A DNA stretch of 58,608 nt from Kordia sp. (GCA_002733415.1 NVVR01000020.1:1-58608); one strand, 5' to 3'. Positions 45,343 through 53,863 are shown, numbered from the stretch's first letter. Notes: generated by a model from the sequence alone, not told the origin. Made by a program: numbers and translations.

Positions 45343-45366
45343 AAGACAGTCGATTAGAACTGTCTT
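45343..45366 (-). terminator. Terminator of the FecR-like gene
   Basis: AAGACAGT (45343-45350) pairs with ACTGTCTT (45359-45366), 31 bp beyond the stop of the minus-strand gene, with an A/T-rich tail. Confidence 0.6.
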
Positions 45367-45396
45367 AATGTTATGAAAAAATAGTTGGTGTTTATT

Positions 45397-45975
45397 TTAT
45401 TCTTTCAATTTTTTAAATTGTTTTTTTAACGTTTTCTCTATTTTCTTAGTATCCTTCTTAAGATGCTTTGAGCTTTTATTTATTTCTTTTGATAGGTTTT
45501 TTAATTCCTTATGGAGGTTTTTTATCCAGTTTTTATGCTTGAACTCCGCCTTACTAGTTTTAATGCCGTTTTTAAACTCTTTAAAAAAAACTTTCTGTCC
45601 TTTATTTATTTTTTTAATTATTTTATTCACTTTTAATTCAACTGAGCCTTTTTCTACTTCAACTTCTAATCGGTCTTTGTCAGATTTCACATTAAACTCT
45701 GTTCCAAGAACTTTAATTTCTCCTTTGTTAGTTTTAACAATGAATGGGGATTCTCCTTTAGTAACACTGTAGAAAATTTCTCCATTCTGTGTTACTACTC
45801 TTTGTTCAAAGTTTTTGTTATATTCAAGAGAGCTATTTTTATTTAAGTAAGCTTTAGAACCATCGGGTAAATCAATGATTTGAAAGCTATCTGTGGTAGA
45901 TATTTTAATATTAGAATTTGAGCAAGAAAATAAAGTTAGAACAACTACAATTGATAATAACATTAAATTTTTCAT
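45397..45975 (-). CDS. FecR-domain lipoprotein with Lys-rich coiled-coil tail
   Basis: A protein of 192 aa. Lipoprotein signal with lipobox LFSC (Cys about 18). A FecR-like domain (about 30-125) contains IDLPDGSKAYLNKNSSLEY, GEIFYSVTKGESPFIVKTNKGEIKVLGTEFNV and VEVEKGSVELK. The C-terminal 50 residues are almost purely Lys/Glu/Leu/Ser and should form a coiled coil. Normal FecR regulators have a membrane helix and pair with a sigma factor and a TonB receptor; none are nearby, so this is a stand-alone FecR-fold lipoprotein. It occupies the unit between R2c and R2d. Confidence 0.82.
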   Translation of the reverse strand: MKNLMLLSIVVVLTLFSCSNSNIKISTTDSFQIIDLPDGSKAYLNKNSSLEYNKNFEQRVVTQNGEIFYSVTKGESPFIVKTNKGEIKVLGTEFNVKSDKDRLEVEVEKGSVELKVNKIIKKINKGQKVFFKEFKNGIKTSKAEFKHKNWIKNLHKELKNLSKEINKSSKHLKKDTKKIEKTLKKQFKKLKE

Positions 45976-46651
45976 AGATATTTGTCTTTATAATTATTGG
46001 TATAAACTGAATACCTCGGTTTTTGTTACTTATTATCTACACCCCTTGGTATGAAATCACGAATCTAAGCAAAACTCATCTCATTTCAATTCCTATCAGT
46101 AACATATTTAGGTTTAAAAAAAACTGTAAGGTAGATATTATGGCTCTACTTTTTTAATTATATAAAGGTTTGCGTATTTCGTTAAACATCAGTACTTTGT
46201 GTTCGCTATGTGAACTTGAATTAGTTTTTAATTAAGTTAAGTTAAAACAAGGCAGAGAACCCAAACTCTGTCTTGTTTATTACATTCAACCTGATGTCTA
46301 CCATCAAATAAGCATTTAAAACCAAAAAGACAGCCTACTGAGGGCTGTCTTTCTATTGGTTGTTTACAAAACTATTTTAGTGTATTCTAACTAATGTGGT
46401 ATCTTCTATTTCCCCAAACTAAACACTGCTATTTACTGAATCTACCCATTTTCTATTGCTAGAATACATTTCACTGGCACAAATGACATAATTGATGCCA
46501 GCACTTAAACTAGATACAAAAATACATCAACTAAACACAATCCACAATACCCATAAATAGGTATATTCATATCACTACTTATAGTGAATTTACAACCTCA
46601 TTCTTTTCTCAGCAGCGTCTACTGTAGCCAAACTAAATAAGTCTTAGTACT
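45976..46651. other. Gene-poor stretch with two strong hairpins
   Basis: No full gene. Hairpins AAACAAGGCAGAG (46245-46257) with CTCTGTCTTGTTT (46266-46278), and AAAGACAGCC (46326-46335) with GGCTGTCTTT (46343-46352), look like intrinsic terminators. A minus-strand open piece around 46410-46520 encodes a fragment (INYVICASEMYSSNRKWVDS) without a start, perhaps a dead cassette gene that once used the second hairpin. Confidence 0.45.
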
Positions 46652-46780
46652 ATTCTAACAGCCTATTCCTACAATCAGATGATACTTTGTTGAAGATTAT
46701 TCTAAGTCGGGTATAAGTGCTATTTATGAGTAAATATGAGTTAGATATGTTTAATTAGTGTAATATATACGATTGTTAGC
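46652..46780 (+). repeat. R2 repeat, copy d (long form with inverted ends)
   Basis: Starts TTCTAACAGCCTATTCCTAC with the common core AATCAGATGATA and continues about 90 bp (TTATGAGTAAATATGAG, TTAGTGTAATATATACG) to TTGTTAGC. CTAACA at 46655-46660 is inverted as TGTTAG at 46774-46779. The whole length parallels copy e. Confidence 0.65.
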
Positions 46781-46917
46781 AAAAAACTAAACTGTAAACT
46801 GAAATTTAGAAAAGTAAAAGATGTTTCAATAATTGTAGAGATGATTGCTTTTGTACCAATTCCCTTTAAAAACGATATTTCCATTATAAAAATGGGCTAT
46901 GAAGCTAATTGTATCAT

Positions 46918-47142
46918 TTAGTATTCAACTTTGGATACATTTGGGATATTTTCAAGGGATTTTTTTAAGTTGTATTCCATACTAGAACTTATATTTTGAG
47001 CGATTTTACTTTCATCAATTAATGTAATAGAAATATGATTAAACAAGCTAAGATTTTTAATTATTGGTTTAATATCAATTCGTTTGATTAAATCCTTTTC
47101 ATCCATATTGTGGTGATTAATAACTATGGAATCACGAATCAA
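46918..47142 (-). CDS. Small hypothetical protein
   Basis: A protein of 74 aa from the first ATG; Met13 (MDEKDLIKRIDIKPIIKN) is an alternative start. Charged, no signal peptide or membrane helix, no family recognised. The ending SLENIPNVSKVEY has the cadence of small ferredoxin-like folds, but this is weak. It is the only ORF between R2d and R2e. Confidence 0.5.
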   Translation of the reverse strand: MIRDSIVINHHNMDEKDLIKRIDIKPIIKNLSLFNHISITLIDESKIAQNISSSMEYNLKKSLENIPNVSKVEY

Positions 47143-47415
47143 GTGTTAAATAAACCGTAATTGAATCCGGTATCATTTATGAATTCAGATTAAAGTCCAA
47201 CGTTAGAAGATTACATATTAGTTTTTCTTACTTAAAAGAACTAAATAAAAATTAAATTCATCGGGTGTTTGAAAATTTTAAATTTTGGCTGAGATAATTA
47301 TAATAAATGATGAGTTAATTAAATTTTTTTATAAAAATTATATCAGTGATATAATATAATGTAAGTAATTACTTTATGTTAATTTTAATGTGTTGATTTG
47401 AAAACGCTAAACCCG

Positions 47416-47548
47416 CTAATAACAGCCTACGCCATCAATTGGATTGATAGTTGTCTAAGAGAATTTATTAAATCATACATATGTGTTATTTTCGAGTAAA
47501 TATTAAGTAGAGTATGTATTATCAGTGTAACATATCTAACTGTTAGAT
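47416..47548 (+). repeat. R2 repeat, copy e (long form with inverted ends)
   Basis: CTAATAACAGCCTACGCC, then ATTGATAGTTGTCTAAGA, TTTCGAGTAAATATTAAG, ATCAGTGTAACATATC and the end CTGTTAGAT. It aligns with copy d over its full length. The end is the odd palindrome ATCTAACTGTTAGAT (47534-47548), which contains a RYYYAAC box head to head with a GTTRRRY box. Confidence 0.65.
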
Positions 47549-47602
47549 ACAATAATAAAAAAAATCATTATATTTACTCTTTTATAAATAAAATAAATAA
47601 TT

Positions 47603-47794
47603 ATGAGTAACGGAACAGTAAAATTTTTCAACGAAGCTAAAGGATTCGGATTCATTACACCTGATGATGGGAGTAAAGATGTATTTGTCCATGTAAGTGG
47701 TTTAAATGATGAGATAAGAGAAGGAGACAAAGTATCCTTTGATGTTGAAGAAGGTCAAAAAGGATTGAGTGCAGTTAATGTTGCAGTTGTATAA
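47603..47794 (+). CDS. cspA: Cold-shock protein (CspA family)
   Basis: Single-strand nucleic-acid chaperone of 63 aa. The OB fold is complete: [18 protein letters not shown] includes RNP1 (KGFGFI) and DVFVHVSGL includes RNP2 (VFVH). It ends [15 protein letters not shown], as in Bacteroidota CspA proteins. Its leader lies immediately after repeat R2e and contains TATATTTAC about 30 bp before the start, near the Bacteroidota TAnnTTTG promoter form. A clean terminator follows. The gene could be the last unit of the array. Confidence 0.95.
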   Translation: MSNGTVKFFNEAKGFGFITPDDGSKDVFVHVSGLNDEIREGDKVSFDVEEGQKGLSAVNVAVV

Positions 47795-47823
47795 TTATAG
47801 ACATTTTAACTTTTTCACATTTG

Positions 47824-47851
47824 AAAAGCATATCAATTATGATGTGCTTTT
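47824..47851 (+). terminator. Terminator of cspA
   Basis: AAAAGCATATCA (47824-47835) pairs with TGATGTGCTTTT (47840-47851), followed by T4ATTTTT, 29 bp after the stop codon. Confidence 0.8.
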
Positions 47852-47933
47852 TTTATTTTTAAGATTAATTAGGAATGTATATAACAAAACCAAAACTGCA
47901 TTAAAAACACAGTTTAATAGGATTTTCTCCAAT

Positions 47934-48236
47934 TTACCCAGCATTCTTCACATCATCACATAATAATTGACTGACGAACGAGTACGTATTTTTTAATGCT
48001 TCTCTACTTGCCGTATTGTCATGAGTAATATAATTATCAATAGTTTCTTTAAGTTCTAACGTTGTATTTAATCTAATTACTACTGGAGTATGATTTACGA
48101 GTGTAGAGTCCTTAAATAGCTCAACTACCTGATTACGAGTGGTTCTTTTGTAGTCAATATTATCTGACGCAAGAATATCGAGTATTAGTTTTTGTATTAA
48201 GTTTTTGTTATCCATATCTATCATAGTCAAGTTCAA
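47934..48236 (-). CDS. Small hypothetical protein
   Basis: A protein of 100 aa from the first ATG; Met6 or Met8 (MDNKNLIQKLILDILASDN) would be plausible starts. Predicted all-helical, soluble, with no signal peptide. Segments RTTRNQVVELFKDSTLVNHTPVVIRLNTTLELKE are not recognised. It converges with cspA. Confidence 0.5.
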   Translation of the reverse strand: MNLTMIDMDNKNLIQKLILDILASDNIDYKRTTRNQVVELFKDSTLVNHTPVVIRLNTTLELKETIDNYITHDNTASREALKNTYSFVSQLLCDDVKNAG

Positions 48237-48271
48237 TTATTATACCAAAATATTTGGGGGTGTCGTTTGGC

Positions 48272-48422
48272 GGTTCTGTCGCATTAATTAAAAACAGAGT
48301 AAAATTAGGGTAATTTAATAATCTTGTGAAATCATAAACCCTTGATTTATTGAATAGTAATTATTATCTAATCCAAGGTTCTTAATTAAATATTTGTAAA
48401 AAAGGATCAATGCGACAGAACC
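48272..48422. mobile_element. 151-bp non-autonomous element with IS6-type ends
   Basis: Bounded by GGTTCTGTCGCATTAATTAA and ATCAATGCGACAGAACC, the same ends as the IS6-family copies downstream. The first 21 bp equal the inverted right end of the full IS. The interior has no ORF and is unrelated to the transposase gene. Flanking 8-mers (CGTTTGGC and GGATTCCT) do not match, so no target duplication is visible. Confidence 0.75.
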
Positions 48423-48514
48423 GGATTCCTTAACTGTAGATTTAGAAAAATAGAATGTAACATCCTTATTAGTAATATATTGCCTATATTTATGTATTGT
48501 AAAAACTAACTATT

Positions 48515-49720
48515 ATGCTTGTGTCACAATCTTTAAAAAAAAAGATCTTTCGCTGTTTAATTTCCATTTCAATTGTTGTAGCAATTTCTTGTGAAGAATC
48601 TAGCCAAACCGACATACAGACAAATACCGAAACATTTAATTTAGATTTGTTTGAGCAAAACTTGATAGATTATGTGAACTGGGGTGGAGATTCGCCAGTT
48701 GGTTGGGCCTATGCTATAACACAAAATGGTCAGCTAGTAAGGTCTGATGGTTTTGGAAATGCTGTTCAAGAACCCAATGGTTCTACAACTGCCATGACGG
48801 CAAACAAGGAGATTAATATTGCAAGTGTTACCAAGTTTTATACGGCAATTGTTGTTATGCAATTACTGGAAGAATTAGACTTAACGATCCATTCTCTAGT
48901 AGAACCCTATTTTCCAGATTCGTGGAATCTCGGTCCAAATATGGATAGTATGACCTTTGCTCATTTAATGCGACACGAATCGGGTCTTGATACTGGAAAT
49001 ACTGATTTTGATAATACCCTCTCTTATGCTGGTATCAAACAAGCTGTTGAAGATGGTGTAGGTGTACCACCGCCTGATCAAGCAGATTATGATAACATAA
49101 ATTTTGCGCTTTTTAGAATATTAATTCCATCACTGCAAAACAATTTACCAAATGCACCACTTGCCAATTTAGATAGTGATCAAACAACTAGGGCGGTATA
49201 TAGAAGCTATATGCAAAGTGCTCTTTTTGATAAGGTTGGAATACTAAATGTCGATTTTACGGAAGAAAACAATAACCCAACACGTTATTACAATATAAAT
49301 GATATTTCGAATGGTACATCTGGTATATTATATGGAAATTGGGACAATAAGTCTGGTGGCGGTGGCTATTTTATGAGTGTAATTGAAATGGCAGCTGTTA
49401 ACACCTTCTTTGAGCATTCTAATGCCATTGTTTCTGATGAAGCTAGAGCAATCATAAAAGATAATTATTTAGGGTTGGATTCTTATTTTGATGGTGATAG
49501 CCGAGAACTTCATGGTAAATACTATGGTAAAAACGGAAGTATCTCCAATAATAGCGACCTTAGTGTTGCACAAGGTGTGCTCACACAAATACAAATGTTC
49601 CCTAGTGCTGGCGTAGAAATTGCTGTTATGGTAAATACACGTGGCGTAAATTACAAAACTGGATTCGATGTATTTTTAAGATCGTCAATTAAAGATGCCT
49701 TTAATAATGCTTTTGAATAA
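48515..49720 (+). CDS. Serine beta-lactamase-like lipoprotein hydrolase
   Basis: A protein of 401 aa with a lipoprotein signal (lipobox VAISC, Cys about 26). The class C beta-lactamase/DD-peptidase-like domain has the S-x-x-K motif SVTK (about 104-107, in NIASVTKFYTAIVVMQLLEE), the Tyr motif YDN (about 192-194) and a late GKNGS segment replacing the KTG box. Family members include esterases, peptidases and lactamases, so antibiotic resistance cannot be assumed. It is probably anchored in the outer membrane facing the periplasm or the surface. It is transcribed alone, downstream of the 151-bp element. Confidence 0.87.
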   Translation: MLVSQSLKKKIFRCLISISIVVAISCEESSQTDIQTNTETFNLDLFEQNLIDYVNWGGDSPVGWAYAITQNGQLVRSDGFGNAVQEPNGSTTAMTANKEINIASVTKFYTAIVVMQLLEELDLTIHSLVEPYFPDSWNLGPNMDSMTFAHLMRHESGLDTGNTDFDNTLSYAGIKQAVEDGVGVPPPDQADYDNINFALFRILIPSLQNNLPNAPLANLDSDQTTRAVYRSYMQSALFDKVGILNVDFTEENNNPTRYYNINDISNGTSGILYGNWDNKSGGGGYFMSVIEMAAVNTFFEHSNAIVSDEARAIIKDNYLGLDSYFDGDSRELHGKYYGKNGSISNNSDLSVAQGVLTQIQMFPSAGVEIAVMVNTRGVNYKTGFDVFLRSSIKDAFNNAFE

Positions 49721-49798
49721 AAACCTTATCAAATTCCTTCTAAGAGGAAGAGAATTTTTAAAAAGAGATGAGGTATTATTTTAATTGTAGGTTTCATG

Positions 49799-50013
49799 AT
49801 GTTTATTTCTCTCTCAGATATATAAATAATGAAAGTTAATTCTGTTTACTTTTATTCCTTTATTTTAAAGGTTATACAACCTTGAGCTAAGCCTTTATGG
49901 CGTTTTAATAAATACAAAGGATGCGCCATGGCGGAACGCTGAAAGCTACAACCAAAAGATATTTTGGTTGCCACAAGTAAAACTTTTTGGCTATTTTGTA
50001 TTGCCATTTTTAA
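49799..50013. repeat. R5 repeat, copy A
   Basis: Matches 53389-53637 in the same orientation: TTTATTT.CTCTCTCA.ATATATA, TTCTGTTTACTTTTATTCC, AAAGGTTATACAACCTTGA, GCCATGGCGGAACGC and TTGCCATTTTTAAAA. It has no coding content. Confidence 0.6.
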
Positions 50014-50095
50014 AACGTTTTTGCCGGAATATTTCCTTTTAGCCAATTCAAACAATTTGAATTAGAAGTAAAAGAATACTTGAAACTGGATTAAA

Positions 50096-50190
50096 ATGAA
50101 CAAAAAGGAGAAGGAGAAACGAATATCTGATTATGACAACTCTGGACATTTAGGCGTAACTGAAATGTTTGGTGCAATCACATACATGCT
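50096..50190 (+). pseudogene. 5' gene fragment interrupted by IS6 copy 1
   Basis: An ATG preceded by an A/G-rich leader opens MNKKEKEKRISDYDNSGHLG followed by VTEMFGAITYML. The frame runs into the IS left end and stops five codons later. No continuation was seen on the other side of the IS. Family not recognised. Confidence 0.4.
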
Positions 50191-50975
50191 GGTTCTGTCG
50201 CATTAAATTTTACTATTTAAAATATATCTAATTTTGAAAGGGTAAAACAATCAATATGTACAAACACCACCGATACCCTCATATTATAATTCAACAGGCA
50301 GTCTATTTCAAACTAAGGTTTACTTTAAGTTACAGGGATATAGAAGAATTAATGGCTATTCGTGGGGTTAAAGTAGACCACTCTACCATTCAAAGATGGG
50401 TGTTTAAGTTCTCTAAAGAAATTGAAAGGAATATGAATCGATGTAAAAAGCAAGTGACTAATAGTTGGAGGCTTGATGAAACTTATATTAAAGTAGCTGG
50501 AAAAGATAGGTTTCTATATAGAGCTGTAGATAAACAAGGAAATACAATAGACTTTTTGTTAACCAAAAGAAGGATGAAAGGTTCTGCTCAAAAGTTCTTA
50601 AATAAAGCCATTGAAAATAATGGAAAACCTAGAATAATCAACATAGATAAAAGCGGGGCTAATACCGCTGGTATAAGAACATGGAATAGAAGAAGTTTCA
50701 CATTAAAACCCATAAAGATTCGGAGGATTAAATACTTAAATAATATAGTTGAGCAAGACCATCGGAATATTAAACGGAGAATTGCAATTACTACAGGGTT
50801 TAAAGAATTTGAATCAGCACAAAGGACATTAGCAGGAATAGAAATAGTAAACATAATTAGAAAAGGTCAAATCGTGAACCCTAAGAACTCTACGTTTAAA
50901 ATATTTTGCTCGTTAGCTGTTTAATCTAAGAACTACTCAAAACTTATTTTCTAATTTAATTAATGCGACAGAACC
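50191..50975 (+). mobile_element. IS6-family insertion sequence, copy 1 (intact)
   Basis: A 785-bp element with 16-bp terminal inverted repeats GGTTCTGTCGCATTAA and TTAATGCGACAGAACC and one transposase gene. Flanking 8-mers (TACATGCT and GCCAAAAC) differ, so there is no target-site duplication, as expected after IS6-type cointegration or recombination. Confidence 0.92.
50256..50924 (+). CDS. IS6-family transposase
   Basis: A 222-aa DDE transposase. The HTH-like start HHRYPHIIIQQAVYFKLRFTL and the segment YRDIEELMAIRGVKVDHSTI are typical. Catalytic residues are seen as the Asp in WRLDETYIKVAGK (about 74), the Asp in IINIDKSGANT (about 131) and the Glu in NNIVEQDHRNIKRR (about 169). The end TLAGIEIVNIIRKGQ is conserved. 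It is slightly shorter than IS26-type transposases (about 234 aa) but in frame throughout, so this copy is probably the active one. Confidence 0.93.
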   Translation: MYKHHRYPHIIIQQAVYFKLRFTLSYRDIEELMAIRGVKVDHSTIQRWVFKFSKEIERNMNRCKKQVTNSWRLDETYIKVAGKDRFLYRAVDKQGNTIDFLLTKRRMKGSAQKFLNKAIENNGKPRIINIDKSGANTAGIRTWNRRSFTLKPIKIRRIKYLNNIVEQDHRNIKRRIAITTGFKEFESAQRTLAGIEIVNIIRKGQIVNPKNSTFKIFCSLAV

Positions 50976-51018
50976 GCCAAAACTTAGCAATGAATTTTAC
51001 ACTTTGTTAGGTGTTTTT

Positions 51019-53349
51019 TTATTTTTCATTGATTGGTGAATTACTCATCTCAAAAATAATTTCACCACCTTCCATTATCACTTGATGTGATAATAATTTT
51101 CCGTTTAATTTTTCGCCATTAATTGTAATGCTTTTCACATATACATTTTCATTACTTTGATTCTTGGCTATGATTATCAATTCATTTCCATTATCTAAAT
51201 GTAATTTAGCTTTTTTTACTAAAGGACTACCTAACGCATAGTAGGGGGAGCCAGGTGTTACAGGGTAAAAACCTAAAGAACTGAAAATATACCATGCGCT
51301 CATTTGCCCTGCATCATCATTTCCACATAGACCATCGACTGTTGGTGCATACATAGTTTTCATAATCATACGAACACGTTCTTGAGTTTTTTCAGGGTTA
51401 CTTGCCCAGTTATATAAATACGGGATATGGTGTCCTGGTTCATTTCCATGAACATAATTTCCAATGATTCCATCTCTTGTAATATCTTCGTGTTTAGCTA
51501 TATATTTTTCTTCAATATCTATTGTAAATAGAGAATCTAAATGTTTAGAGAATTGTTCCTTACCTCCCATCATAGATATCATTTTGTCAATATTTTGAGG
51601 AACATATAATCCGTAGTTCCAAGCATTTCCTTCTATAAACCCTTGACCATGTGTATCCATTGGATCAAAATTTTCTCTAAAAGTTCCATCGGCTAATTTT
51701 GGTCGCATAAAACCAATTTTTGGGTCATAAACATTATTATAATATTCAGAACGTTTTGTAAACACATTTTCAGTAGAAATGTCACCAATATTCTTTGCCA
51801 TTTGTGCAATACACCAATCGTTGTATGCATATTCTAGTGTCTTAGAAACAGAAGAGTGACTTTTATCGTCTGGCACATATTTATAATCCATATAATCTCC
51901 TAAACCATCAAAATAACGCACATTTGCTGTATTTACAGATGCTTGTAAGGCTCTTTCGTTGTTAAAATCGCCAACATTTTTAGCCATGGCATCTGCAATT
52001 ACAGAGGTTGCATGATATCCAATCATACACCAATTCTCATTCGCATAATGACTCCAAATAGGTAGCATATTGTGCACACTTTCATCATGGTGTGCCAGCA
52101 TGGATTTTATCATGTCATTATTTCGTTCGGGTTGGGTGATGTTAAATAGTGGGTGCAAAGCCCGATAAGTATCCCAAAGAGAAAAAACGCTGTAATTTGT
52201 AAATCCTTCTGATTGATGAATGTTTTGGTCTAAACCTCTATATTGACCATCTACATCTTCATACAAGATAGGGGATAAGTTGGTGTGGTACATGGCTGTA
52301 TAGAAATTTATCTTATCACTATCATTTAAAGTTGTTACTTCAATTTTAGATAGTTCTTTATTCCACTTAGCTTTAGTTTCTTCTCTAGTATTATTAAAGT
52401 TCCAATGTGAAATTTCAGTTTCTAAATTTTTTAAAGCTCCTGCGGTGCTAACAGATGACAAAGCAAATTTAATTTTGATTTTTTCATTTTCTTCTGTATC
52501 AAAATTAAAGTAGGCTCTAATATCTTTTCCAGCCATTTCAGGAAAATTTTCATCTTGCTTAAAATGTCTATAAAACCCATCGTATTTTACATCGTCATAT
52601 TTTTTATGACCATAGCTTTTAAAAGGTTTTGAAAATTGCATTGCAAAAAAAACTTTTTTATCTCTTGCCCAACCTTTTGTTTGTCTGTATCCTGTTACTA
52701 ACGAATCATTTTCGACACGAATAAACGTCCATACATTTTTATTGTCGTGATGATAAATGTTATACACCATATCTAAAATAATATGTGCGTTATCCGATTT
52801 CGGGAATGTGTATTGATGAAATCCTACACGCTCACTTGTTGTTAATTCGGCTTTTATATTGTAGCTTTCTAAGTTTACCTTGTAATAACCAGGAGAAGCT
52901 TCTTCTTTATTATGCGAAAATTTTGAATAAAACCCTTTTTCACCATCTTTAGTTGTTAGTGGGTCTAGAACTAAATTCCTAATAGTTGGCATAACCAGAA
53001 AATCACCCAAGTCAGAATGACCCGTGCCACTAAGATTTGTATGAGAAAATCCTATTATTATTGAGTCTCGATGTTGATAGCCAGCACAATATTCATATGT
53101 TTTACTATTGTAGTTCCCATCTTCCTTAAACATCACTTCAAAATTAGTTTGTGGGCTTAATTGAACCATTCCAAATGGAGCTGTTGCTCCAGGGAAAACA
53201 TGACCCATTTTACTGGTCCCAATAAAAGGGTCTACATATTGGGTATAATCTGTTTTAATTGTTTCGGTAATGTTAGATTTTGTACTCAAACTTTGTTCAT
53301 TACATGAATAAAGAATAATCAGGCCAATAAATAATATTAAGTTTTTCAT
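51019..53349 (-). CDS. Glycoside hydrolase family 92 (alpha-mannosidase-type) lipoprotein
   Basis: A protein of 776 aa from the start at 53349 (MKNLILFIGLIILYSCN, lipobox YSC, Cys about 15); the ATG at 53373 would put charged residues before the signal. GH92 enzymes are calcium-dependent exo-alpha-mannosidases acting on N-glycans or mannans. Family hallmarks are YVDPFIGTSKMGHVFPGATA near the N-terminus, GFSHTNLSGTGHSDLGD, FSLWDTYRALHPLFN, GNEPGHHIPYLYNW and GNDDAGQMSAWYIFSSLGFY. Surface lipoprotein export is likely. No SusC/SusD pair is nearby, so this is not a standard polysaccharide-utilisation locus. It is bracketed by IS6 copies 1 and 2. Confidence 0.94.
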   Translation of the reverse strand: MKNLILFIGLIILYSCNEQSLSTKSNITETIKTDYTQYVDPFIGTSKMGHVFPGATAPFGMVQLSPQTNFEVMFKEDGNYNSKTYEYCAGYQHRDSIIIGFSHTNLSGTGHSDLGDFLVMPTIRNLVLDPLTTKDGEKGFYSKFSHNKEEASPGYYKVNLESYNIKAELTTSERVGFHQYTFPKSDNAHIILDMVYNIYHHDNKNVWTFIRVENDSLVTGYRQTKGWARDKKVFFAMQFSKPFKSYGHKKYDDVKYDGFYRHFKQDENFPEMAGKDIRAYFNFDTEENEKIKIKFALSSVSTAGALKNLETEISHWNFNNTREETKAKWNKELSKIEVTTLNDSDKINFYTAMYHTNLSPILYEDVDGQYRGLDQNIHQSEGFTNYSVFSLWDTYRALHPLFNITQPERNNDMIKSMLAHHDESVHNMLPIWSHYANENWCMIGYHATSVIADAMAKNVGDFNNERALQASVNTANVRYFDGLGDYMDYKYVPDDKSHSSVSKTLEYAYNDWCIAQMAKNIGDISTENVFTKRSEYYNNVYDPKIGFMRPKLADGTFRENFDPMDTHGQGFIEGNAWNYGLYVPQNIDKMISMMGGKEQFSKHLDSLFTIDIEEKYIAKHEDITRDGIIGNYVHGNEPGHHIPYLYNWASNPEKTQERVRMIMKTMYAPTVDGLCGNDDAGQMSAWYIFSSLGFYPVTPGSPYYALGSPLVKKAKLHLDNGNELIIIAKNQSNENVYVKSITINGEKLNGKLLSHQVIMEGGEIIFEMSNSPINEK

Positions 53350-53388
53350 GTCTTTTTCAATTATACCGAACAAGTAAATAAACGCAAT

Positions 53389-53636
53389 TATGTTTATTTT
53401 TCTCTCTCAAATATATAATAATAATCACCAAAACTGTTTGTTTTTCTTACTTTATTCCAAAGGTTAAACAGCCTTGATTCATGTTTGAGCGATAGCGAGT
53501 ACTACAAAAGAAATGCCATAGCGGAGCGCCGAAACCTACAAGAAAAAGGGGCTCTTTTATTGTCACAGTAGTATTTATTTGGCGTTTTTTTTGTGTAATC
53601 AACACTTTTTTCTGCAGTTGGTTAATGCCATTTTTA
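53389..53636. repeat. R5 repeat, copy B
   Basis: Direct repeat of 49799-50013, starting TTTATTTTTCTCTCTCAAATA and including AAAGGTTAAACAGCCTTGA and GCCATAGCGGAGCGCCGA. It lies just upstream of the GH92 gene and runs directly into the long palindrome. Confidence 0.6.
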
Positions 53637-53692
53637 AAAACACATTTGATGTAATGGAGAAATATATTTCTCCATTACATCAAATGTGTTTT
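53637..53692. repeat. 56-bp perfect palindrome
   Basis: Every base of 53637-53664 pairs with 53665-53692 (arms begin AAAACACATTTGATG and end CATCAAATGTGTTTT, no loop). Outside it TGCCAT (53626-53631) pairs with ATGGCA (53693-53698). It lies between R5B and the terminator of the next gene. Confidence 0.9.
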
Positions 53693-53830
53693 ATGGCAAG
53701 AAAAAAGTGACAAAAACATAATACGCAGTTGGTTGAGGCACAAGTTGCGTAGCCCCATGAACAACGGTTTTGTAAAATGAAAACAATCGTTTGCATCGCC
53801 AACACCTTTTAACCTAATTCATCTAAAATA

Positions 53831-53863
53831 AAAAACAGTGGTGTTCAAACATCACTGTTTTTT
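53831..53863 (-). terminator. Terminator of the 615-aa T9SS protein gene
   Basis: AAAACAGTG (53832-53840) and following TG pair with CA and CACTGTTTT (53852-53861 region), flanked by A and T runs, about 20 bp after the stop codon on the minus strand. Confidence 0.7.

Noticed and set aside
43306..47548. Calling R2 sites definite integron attC sites
   Set aside because: Only two copies have inverted ends, the R boxes match the consensus partly, ORF orientation is mixed, and no integron integrase is in the window. It is kept as a hypothesis only.
48515..49720. Antibiotic-resistance beta-lactamase
   Set aside because: Motifs show the serine hydrolase fold, but the KTG box is altered and the family includes many esterases and peptidases, so resistance is not supported.
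50588..50854. Minus-strand ORF of 88 codons inside the IS6 transposase, seen also at 56384-56593
   Set aside because: It repeats only because the IS is repeated; antisense shadow of the DDE domain.
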